A stretch of 64,000 bases of DNA, from the NCBI GenBank assembly GCA_012845835.1, contig JABAKD010000024.1, positions 2,278,561 to 2,342,560 on the forward strand, written 5' to 3'. The notes beneath the pieces are model-generated. The model saw only the letters and a list, made by a program, of their open reading frames with translations. It did not search any database and was not told the origin of the DNA. The stretch's first letter is position 1; the number at the start of each line of letters is the position of its first letter. Of the stretch, positions 1 through 11,045 are shown piece by piece. A program made the translations under genes and the position numbers. This DNA comes from Undaria pinnatifida (lineage: Eukaryota > Sar > Phaeophyceae > Laminariales > Alariaceae).

Positions 1-639
1 CGCAATACCAAGAAAACACGCCTCCTCATTTTCGATAGGGCAATTTTGGGCGTTGGAAGATCGTGGGGCGCAACACGTGCAAGTGGATTCAATGGGTGTG
101 CGGCATGATAGCTGGTCGTCCATCTCGCGTCAGGTTGCCCGGATACCGTCGACAATACCTACTCGCGGACAAAGATCAATCACCATGCGATACGAGTGTA
201 ACAAGCGGATACAAAATTATGGTCATTCTTGATAGCAACCGGGGGGAGAGGGTTCTGCGTTTTCCAGTACTTCTTTCGAAAGTCACTCTCACGCCCAAGG
301 GCAAATTGCGGTATAGTCAAAGGCCTACGGGAAAAGGATACGAGCCGGGAAAAGGATACGAGCCCACAACAAGAAAAATCCGAACTAAAAAAACAAACCA
401 GCCGCGTGTCATTTCTGTACGAATTTGAAATCTATTAACAGCAATGGTTTCTTTGTTTTTTCCTTGATTTTAGCATATACCCCTCCTAGCCTAAACAAAC
501 AGTGCCGTGTCGGCAAAACAAAACTCTGCACCCTCGGTATAGCTACAGTAGAGTCGGGAAGCCTGCAAAGGATGCCGAGAAGCAGCTCTCGCGCACTCAC
601 GGCCTCTTGGGGGCGGCGACGACGGTGCCGAACTAAAAC

Positions 640-740
640 CCATACACCGTCGTCGCCGGTTGAGTAGTGCCGGTATTCCCGGCTGGCACATACTAGCACT
701 ATAATGGGACCACTACTGCATGATGCCAGCATTCTATTCA
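640..740. repeat. MITE-like fragment (TACTGTAG/CCGGCACTATA family)
   Basis: Contains the GTAGTGCCGGTATTCCC and GCACTATAATGGGACC blocks seen in the fuller copies at 57141-57310 and 60393-60520. It lies in the last visible LRR-gene intron. Boundaries are approximate. Confidence 0.5.
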
Positions 741-938
741 ATGGTGCATACCGTCCCATCATCGGTGCGTGCCCGAGCATCCCCCAGATGTACCTCACCC
801 TCGCACGGCAGGAAGCAAATAACAATGTCGAGCCCTTGAAAGCATCTTGCCCGACCTTGCCATGATAAGGACAATTGTAGAATGTGAGAAAAAGTACGCT
901 ACCAGGCGAATCTCTTCAAAAAGACACATACGTCTTAC

Positions 939-1010
939 CAGAAAGTTTGTTGCCCCCGACGGATAGGTATTTGAGGGCATGGAGTTTGCCGAATTCCGGT
1001 GGGATTGTGC
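939..1010 (-). CDS. LRR gene: 72-nt LRR exon (repeat 8)
   Basis: Reads GTIPPEFGKL then VGGNKLSG. Acceptor is cacag and donor is gtaaga. No stop follows in frame before the donor, so the gene continues past the left edge. Confidence 0.87.
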
Positions 1011-4000
1011 CTGTGTACGGCGTGGAGAAGAGTGCAAGCGGCCACGGGCGAACATGAGTGCATTCGACGTCATGGACAGGCCTCACTTCTTGCTGTTATC
1101 AAACGGCGTTAACCAACACACGCCGAGCCACAAAAATGTCAGTCAAATACAAATAATCGTGAACTCCGCAAATTGCCGGACATGCCCAACTCAAATAACC
1201 AAGAGTGGGCAACTACATAACCGATCGGCGACATGTAGTAAACCAAAATGAGTATACTCGAGATCAAGCCTCAGTCTTGTTGATATGAAAACACGCGCGA
1301 ACAGAAACCCGACCCACCAAACCAGGACATTCGAAACACAGACGCAACACGATCCAACAGAGCAGATACTTGCTGCCTCCGGAACATTTGAGTAAACTAT
1401 TTCACAACAATGTTTTAATGAAAAACTGGGTGGTATTGACGGACAACACGGCCAAGATTGATAGTGCCAGAAAAACAAAAGGACGCTAGTGCACACAGAT
1501 GTACGAGCAATTGGACCGACGCAAATATTTGGTATATCAGACAGAGCGAACGCAGCGGTACAGGGGCACATTGCATTTAAGGGAGAGCTCGTACGGGGTA
1601 CGTGGTAAACATCGAGTTGGGCTTGTGTCGTTAGGGCAGGGCCCGCGTAGTTTCCTTAAAACAACCCCCCCAGCAACAATAACTCGAGGTTGCAGCCGAA
1701 GTCATATCGACTAGTAATTTCTCCGTCAACGCAGCTAGTAATAGAACGTGCCCATGCAGTTATCAAACTCCAAACCACAACCCAACAAAACTACATTGCT
1801 TTGCTGTGATTGGGCGTTGGCTTGTGTGCGTCCCAAAATGCCGTGATCACAAATACGTGTTTTCCATTTTTTAATGTTGATCAATAGGAAAAGATCGGTC
1901 ACGAACATATTTCTCTAGGAAGCCGCACCAAATACTATACACGACGGCGTGGACGCGACTGCGTTAACGAAACAGATTGCGTACACTCTAGTTGCACTCA
2001 TCGATCCAAGCACAGCAAAGCATACCGGTAAGCTCGTTCCGGCTGAGCATTAGATGCTCTAGGGCAACCAGCCCGCCCAGCTCCGGCGGAATTTGACCTG
2101 TGCGGGATTAAAAGCGAGGGCAAATAGTGCAGAGGGTGAGATAACCACATGATAACAACAAACTTACTCCGAGGAACGGACGGCCAACTTTGGGCACGCC
2201 TAGTTCCTTGCACTACTGCAGCATTTGCCACACTACGTCCGAGTAGTTCGTCCCTATTAGAGATACCTGGTATACAATGACCACTGCGCTATGATATGCA
2301 GTCAGCGCTGACCGCATAGCTCAGTGGCTACGGTGTAGACTTAACTATAAATTCGTTTGTGCTGGTCGGGTTAATTGTCCGGTTACTTGAGAGTGTGCCA
2401 GCCAACACGACCGGCAGTGCACTGGACACCCGCACTATGAGGTATAATACCTATCCTTGGTATTAGTATAGCGGGTTCCACACGGGCCAAGCGATTGCAC
2501 CGATACTGTACCGGAAATGGGCACCATTCAACAGGCTCTATAGGAAGGCTATCACTGTACTGACTGCCGAACATGTCACGCAATAATAATGCGCATGGTG
2601 GTTTGCACAAGCGGCACTCGATCAGAACGGAATTCGAAGACAACACCCGAGAGGCGCGAAACGGTGTAGATTTAACTTTAAATTCGCTTGTGCTGGTTGG
2701 TGTTACATGCCCGGTTACTTGAGCGGCGGCTAACTGTTTTCCTGTCGTCAAGTCGAGAGTTCCTTATGGTTACACCAAAGCCCATAAAATAGAAACGCCT
2801 TTGTTCCCCCCATTTCAACTTGCGACACCTTCAATTTCGACCAATTACATCCCGACGGGGAACCTTGTATCTCTGATAAAAGCACAATGCGGGATCCGTT
2901 TGGCGGTTACGCTCGGGCCCCGATGGTCCTTAGGTTACCGTGTATCTCTAGTAGCCCCCGAAAACATATAAGCAGTTGTGCTGGGTTTAACCCCTCTACA
3001 GCCCCGAAACCCCTTCCCATACTAATTTCGAGTAAATTGTCCCCAAAACGGGGTCCCTGTCGTGGAAGGGTTCAGCCTGGTTCTATCTGTTCGTTCAGGT
3101 AGTCGCCCCGGTGGTCTAGTGGTTAACCTTGAATGCTACTAGAGTTGGTTGTGGGGTTCGAATCCCACGTGGGTCCGACTTTGGGATGTACTATGTAGCA
3201 AAAATGTGAAATAAAAAGAATCAGCTACTGAGAGAGAAAAAGCGGCGAAGCCGGACCGCCGCATCGATTATTTCGGGCAACCTTGCGGCGCATGCTCCTG
3301 TAGCGGTGCACCCAAACTTTTCCTCCCGGCCAGAGTGGTACCAGGTATATATATCGCAAGACGGGGCCTTCAATACTGTGTCGGAACGGACATTATTTCA
3401 AGAAAAGGAATAAAACAAGTAGCACAAGCACCTGCGAGACAGTAGAGTGCGTCATCACCTGCAGGGTATCAGCTACATGGCGCACGTGTTTGTGTGCTTG
3501 GCGAAGCACGTGAGATATATGCAGCCAGAGGACTTTCTAAAGGTCGACATCATTGTCACGGCGGTGTGCTTCCTTCCATGCTGTACGGTAAGCAAGAACA
3601 GCAGCGCTGCATCTAACCTCGTCACCACGGTTTAAGGAGTTGACATCCAAATGGCCTCGCTAAGTCTTTGCTGCGACTACATTTCACCGCCCTCCCGAGA
3701 GCGACGGCAAAGGAAGTAAGACGTAGTGCCTATAGAGTAGTGCCTATTTCCAGCGTAGTATCCGCGCAATCGCTTGGCACGAGTGGAACCCGCTGTACCA
3801 ATACCCAGTATAGGACATTATAGGTATACTGTTATGTCTCATAGTGCCGTCGTCCAGTATGCTGTTGTAGTAGTATTATTTTTCTCTGTTACGGATCACT
3901 TATTGTAAGTATTGGATTGGATGAGGCCTCCTGCGCCGGCCGGTGGTCCCACCCACACTTCTTACACCCTTACTGATCACCGTGCAGGCACCTCACCCAA

Positions 4001-7000
4001 ACGTTCGTTACTCGCATGCTTACTTCCGTGCGCGGACGGCGAAGTATCGACGTTGCCGGTAGCGTTGGCTGGCACAATCTGGCACTGTAAAAGAGACTAC
4101 CACTGTACTGACTTCCGAAGATGTCACGCAACTATATTGCGCGTGATGGTTCGCACAAGCGGCACTCGACCAGAACGGAATTCGAAGACAACACCCGGAA
4201 GGAGGCGCGAAAGACACAACAACGATGAACTCCACGACACATTTGCAGTAACGCTTGATCACGATCAGGGTAGCATGGTTTGGGCAAGAGACATCCCACG
4301 CTAGAGGCGCAGCACAGCACAACTTTTGCGGCTCCTGGCGTGAGGAGCTCAATACTTCACCGGGAACGTGACTTCGAAGACATTCGTTCGCACAACCCGA
4401 CCAACGTCTGACGCGTGCTACCATAGAGGTGCACCACGTTTTTCTCTGAGGTTCCTAGATTACGGAGCTTAACATCTCTCCCAAAAACCGATGTGGAGAA
4501 AAAAATAAAACTGCTGCGACCGGATGAAAAATCCCATGGCCTATGGTACACGACGAGAATCATGCAAAACAAAAATGGCCTATATTAACAGTAAGACGAT
4601 TTTGGGTTAAGGAGCCCCGTCGTTCAGAAACCGTTTCAGAAAAAAAAAGCGCCACCTTTATCGTAGCATGCGTCGTTTCTATGGGTCAGAGCGCCAAAAA
4701 TGTACTCGTACAAACGATCATACTAATCGATAGCTTCACACCTAGGGAACTCAAGCGGTCGTAATCGTGTAGTCCAAAAGCTTCAGCCGTGGGATGACCC
4801 GGCAACCATCTCCGCCTGACGAAGCTACCCAAGTGAGGAACGCCCCTCTAATCGGTGGAAAACCCTCTGCGTTTTACAACATTTTTCGTTGTATACCAAG
4901 GCCGTGGGATCGTCCATCACGCTGCACCGACCCATGCCACGGTACACGATAAACAATCCCATCATGGCCTATGCATACAACAATGTGGAAAAATGAAACG
5001 AAATTCCAACGATTTTGGATTAAAGAGCCCCGTCATTCGGGAAAAAAAGAAGTCGAAAAGAGCTACCTCTATCGAAGCACGTGTTAGCTCAAACTTGGAA
5101 CCTCAGAAAAATCAGGCTTCACCTCCACCACGGCATGCATATTTTGACTAAGCTTATTGCGTTATATCATACCCGCGAACAAGTACTACAGTAGGTCCGG
5201 CCAACCTTATCAGGATGCCACATAGATCTCACCAGAAAGTTTGTTTCTCGTCAGAGATATTTCCTTGAGGTCTTGGAGTTGGCCAAGTTCAGGCGGGATC
5301 GTGCCTGCCAAAAAAAAAAGCGGGAACACGCGCAAACGGCCCACACGCAAGAGCAGCGTACCCCAAGTCGATGGCATTAGGGTGTTTGGACCAAGACTGC
5401 AAAAGGGGGGGTACCCCTACAGTAGTTTCGCTACCGGGTTTGATCCACTCGCGCGAGTGGCTCTGTATCGCACGGACAAAAGACTTCAGGCGATTTCTTC
5501 GGGGCAGGGCAGCTTATTATCCCACAGCGGATTCAAGTCGTTAAGTTAATGCAGCACGAAAGGTTGGGACTGCAAAGGAACAGGAAGACTTGCGCAAGTG
5601 ATCCCGTGCTATTGCCAAGAAAGGCTTCAAAAGTGACCGCCCCTACAGTAGTAGCGTGGGTCTTTGCGAAATACACAAAAAAATCGTCATGTAGGAAAAC
5701 ATATGATTCCAACGAACGTCATAACCCGAGGTCAACCCAACCCAATGAAACTTTCGGAAAAAATAAGCCAAACCAACTCTTATACAGTAGGATTTGTCAG
5801 TCGAAGGTCCTATTCGACTGAATATCAAATCGAGCTTCTTGCACAGTTAAAAATGAGCATTTTCAACCCAAACGTTTTATACTGAGCAATCCGACTCGCA
5901 TACGATCCAGTCGAAAAAAGTCGTCGGTTCGACTGCGAGTGCCAATCCAATTGCTCAGTCGAAAACGTGTTTGAATCCATCGCACCGTCCATCCACGACA
6001 AAAACGCACACGCCCACGCACCATACCAGGTACCACACAGCAGCATCATACAACAGGACGCGGCTGGCATGGCTGTCCTCACTGCTGCTACTTCTAGCCG
6101 CAAGTCAGCGTGGCATTTCCTACCTCCGCCAGCCAGCAGCGTGGATCGTACGATGACAGCCGTGCGTGGTATCGACGAGAGTTTGCCAACAACGGCTACG
6201 TTTGCTGTAGCTCTGGTGGCTCTCGGCTGAATGCAACGCCACGAACGTAGCTTCGGCGGCTTTAGGTCAAGTCCAATGCCATCAACCCGCCTGGACAAGC
6301 GTTCGTCGCGCGTGAAGCAAGCGTTGCTCGTGGAGAACGCACGAAGCACAGAGCTTCCAACCGAATTTCGACTTTCATACGGCAGTGCTCCCTCACACCA
6401 ATCGCCTCCAGAAAGAACACAAGACTGTTCAATCGAGCCGACTGACGATAAGGAGGCCCAGACGAATCCAGTCGATAAACAATACAGTCCGAAAAGGTCC
6501 TTTTCGACTCAGGGAGCCGACTGTACAATAATTGGCCTTAGAAGCGCCGTTTTGGTCCTTTTTAGCGTTATTTCCCCAGATTTTCCTCTGGTTGGACTGA
6601 CTTTGAGCTTTGGCGTTCGTTGGTTTCATATGCTTTCGTAACCAACCAAACCTGGCATCTCGCAAACAACTTATTGCTCAATTGTTGTAGTTGAAAAATA
6701 ATATGCGCACCGCAAATCTAATGTCCAGACATCAATCGTTGCATCCGAAGCGGTTAGCTATCGGCACTACGACCAGGTCCTATTGAGGTATCGGCTACCT
6801 GTTGATGACCAACACGATACTAAGGTAGGGAGGAGTCCCGTTTTCTGAGCTCCGCGTTTGAGCTCTGTAGCTCACCCATTCCCTGAAACTGAGAAATGTT
6901 GCACTCTTAACTCGATGAAAAATCCCATGGTCTATGTATGCAACGAAAATTGTTTTTTCAACACACACAAAGAGGGTTCCAATGATACTGGGTAGTTTCT

Positions 7001-10000
7001 CGGTTGAGGAAACCCGCCAGTCAGAAATACTTAGGCTTAAAAGTGCTATATACCCCTATAGCAACACGCCTCCATACACAGATATCAACCCCTTTAGAGC
7101 TGCACCCATGTTCCTCGGTTGAGGAGCCCCCTCGGTCAGAAAAATGACCAAAAAGTGCTATAAATCCCTATCGCAGCACGCCTCCATACACAGATACCAA
7201 CCCCTTTAGAGCTGCACCCATGTTCCTCGGTTGAGGAGCCCCCTCGGTCAGAAACGTTTTGGTCAAAATTGTTATTCCTACCGTAGCTCGCGCCACTGTG
7301 AAGAGTGGCAATCAAAACCTCACCAAAAACAGTCATCCGCGCACGTATACGTAAGAGCGAAAACATCGACGGAGAGAGGTATACAGTGCCAGGTATTCAT
7401 TAGTCAACGCCCGCGCAACAATCCGGAGGCACATTACGTTTGGGGAAGGGCAGACAGATATACGTTAAGCGCAAACACCAAACGCGTTCATGAATATAAG
7501 ATATTTTGTTTAACAAAACCTTGCCACAATATAAGGTAAACGATAGCGCGGGTTTGGAATCACAGCATGTCGACGTTCTTACGAATACAATATGTCCATC
7601 ATAGATCTCCCCTAACTATGGCACGAGGCCGCACCATCTACGCCCGGGGGCATACGAGGAAAGCGAAAACGACACTACATGCTTACTGTAAACAGGGCCC
7701 GAGCAAAAAACAGGCCAGTGGGGTATGATTTCTGCACGAACAAGAACATCATTATTTTCCCGATATTGTTGTACATGATTTTGCTATGCCCCTTCCCTCC
7801 CTGGGCTTGAAAAAAAAACATTGAGAAATCGACAATATTTTTTGTGCACCCTTGTTCCACCCGCCTTACACCCAACGCCAGGGTGGAAGCGACAGAGGGG
7901 TCCAACCAACAGCCACCAACGAGCACGGACCACTTGCACAGATCGACCCGACCAAATTTAAACCCTTCTTACCGGTTAGCATATTCCCACTGAAAAATAA
8001 CTGCTTCAAAGCAGCCAGCCTTCCTAGCTCCGGCGGAATAGGACCTGCACACAGCACGAGAACCAAGCCAGACGCAGGGAGGACGGAGTCAGGGCACATT
8101 CGAAGACCTCTGCGGAATGCTACATGAGGGCCACCCCACAGCCTTCCCTCACCGCACGCCGCGGCGTGCTAGCCACGACCTCCTGACAGAGTGCCGTATA
8201 GCACACAATATAACGCCGTCCCTGGGACGATAGTCGGAGCGGGTGTTCTCCGCAACGAGGGGGGAGCACAGAATAAAAATTACGGGGGTTTGAGAGTGAT
8301 CTCATATTTGATTTCTGCGGACGCATCGCCCGGCGGTAGCACTGTCGCCTTTTCCGAAAAACCCAGCTTGACAATAATCGGCCGAGGTGGTGTGTTCACT
8401 TGCATGTTATGCTGTATCAGGTATACGCTACTTGGATCGTCTGCGTGTTCCTAGACGATCGCAAGCGCCACAACTAGTGCAGTCGTCACCATACAACAAG
8501 CCTAGCGACCAAAACGATTGCAGCCTCCCCATACCATACCAGGATACCAAAGGGCAGCAAGGCAAACAACGCTTCAACCATTGTGCCAGTCGGTTTATCC
8601 AAACACACACACAAACGCTCGGTACAGGCTCTCTCGTTTTTGAATCCAGCATAAAAGTGTGCGCCTGGGTGCACACAAAAGCAAAGCCGATTTTGGAAAA
8701 CGATGTACCACGTACATGAAGTCACCGTGGGCGTCCACACCGAGTTGATTCAAAATAAGAACGCGTAAGTCACCGTGGGCGTCCACACCGAGTTGATTGT
8801 AAAATAAGAACGCGTATTGTCGGCGTATCAGCAAAATGGGGTAGATGAAACCAGATGGGAGGGAAATTAACAGGTGTGGGGCGATCGCCTTGATCCAAGG
8901 CGGTGTGGCATGAGCGAGCGGGCGGCAAGCGGTAGCATGGCCGACAAAATCTCAATCAGTTCCCCAGGCAAACACAAACGCGTGGGCTTGCAGCTTGGGA
9001 GTCGAAGCTCTCCCCCTCTAGTCTGCCCACTACCTGTGCCATGGCATGCCAGTTGTCGGCCATTGCGGTCTGTAGTTCAGGTATGAGCAGAAAACGTACA
9101 ATCAACTAATGTACAATCAACTTCGGCGGAGACAATCATGCCGACCAAGACAGCGGTAATTTTTGTGACTTGACAATGGCCCACGGCAATGCCATCAACA
9201 GTTAAAGCCACCTGTCTACATCTACCTACTAGATAAAACCACAGCCGCTCAAGACACTCCACACTAGTGTGGAAGCGACAGAAACTTGCGGCAGACTGTG
9301 AGCGATGAGCACGGCCCAGACTTCCCACGTCACTATAAAATGATCGCAAAACTTACCAGTCAGCATGTTTTTGCTGAGAACCAGTACCGTCAAAGAAACC
9401 AGACTTCCTAGATCCGATGGAATCGTGCCTGCACGCGAGACCAAAACGAAGCCACCGAAGAAGGAGGATTGGGTGAGCGAATACCTGAAGAGCACGGGAC
9501 GCGGACACCACATCCGCACGGGGGGCAAGAAAATAGTACTACGCCTACTATTAAGAGAGCGATTTTGATTGCCAAACTGTTTTGGGTTGGAAAAAAAAAT
9601 ACCAATAGTATTGAAACCGCCGAAGGTCATTACCGAAGGGAAGGCCACCCAACTCCATTAAAAACAGAAACTACAAAAAATGCTGCGTATAGGGAAACAT
9701 AAGATTAAGATAATGTTTTACTGATTGTTCGTGGATTAGGTTGAGCTTAGAATGTGATGCTCGACGGTTTCAAAACTATTACCATACGTTTTTCTACCCA
9801 ACTCCCAGCCAACAAAAGTTAGGATCTCGCAAAAACGCGCTGCCGTTGTTCCAAGGCAGCTTGCACAACGCCCCAACAACGCCAAAAAGCGCAGCATCCA
9901 CATACAAGTGCCCCGCCAGCCCGATCTCATCAACGTGCCAAAAAAAAAAGTCTCACCGGAAAGCTTGTTGCCCCACAGATGCAATTCCTGGAGGGCGAGG

Positions 10001-11013
10001 AGTTGGCCCAGTCCTGGCGGAATTGTGCCTACGCAACGTAGGAATTGTGCAAGACACCACACGGAAAATTAGCGTACAGTACAGGACAACTATCACAATA
10101 ACAAATCGCGCGTCAAGAAAGGAAGACTGGAATTTACATAAAATCAAGAAATCCGGGAACCGCTGCACTGATTTTAGTGTAGAATGCACCCTGTTCCATG
10201 TAAGAAACCCAGCTTAGGTCAGTACCAGTACTAGTGTTCCATATTTTGGTGTCCTGTACTGTTTAAGGTCAACGGCATTTGCTACTTCAAGCCAACAACA
10301 AAAAATAAACAAATGAAATGTCGCATTGGTATTCACAATGACGGCTACAGGATCAGAGAGCGCGAAAGCTCCAAAATAGGTGTGGGTTACGTAGTCATTT
10401 TGCCGTACTCACCCTCGAGCTGATTGAGCGATAGATCTAGATGCTCTACAGCAGCTAGCTCAACCAACGCCGGTGGAATCGGACCTGCAAAGAATACGAA
10501 GGACGAACAAAAAAGAGTCGGCACATCACCAAAACATGACGCAGTCGGTGTATGTCGAGCTCAAAGCCACCCTGCCGCCGCGGCGGTCTCGCAACACCGT
10601 GGGTGGCATTAAGTGTTGCGGGACAATATACAACGAACACTGTTTCATGAAGCGCCGACTGGCAAACAAAAAAAAAATGTCACCATTGATTTGACACCGC
10701 TTCTGAGAAAGCGAAATTAATCGGAAAAGAAGAAGATGCGACGAAAAGAGCACCCAGCATTGCCACCACCAATGGATGCGTGCTAACATAGAAGGGGGTG
10801 TCCTCATTCCATCTCATGCACAACCGCAACGACCATATAACTTATCCCTATCCCTTACTTCAGTCATGATATATACGTGTACAACTTATGGTTTGTATCG
10901 TTCTTTTTCCCTGGGATAATCTTCCACTCAAGAATGACTGGGGCCTGTCCTGTGACCGCGGACTTGATTACAGGAGCAAGTGTGAGAACAACAGCAACAA
11001 CACCAACACCAAC

Positions 11014-11045
<32 letters not shown>

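Noticed and set aside
3105-3180. Functional tRNA gene
   Set aside because: The T-arm and A box are good, but acceptor and anticodon stems do not form, and related copies exist with extended SINE bodies.
5825-6349. 174-codon minus-strand frame in the LRR intron
   Set aside because: Lies between LRR exons on the same strand without usable splice sites in phase, and shows no recognisable motif.
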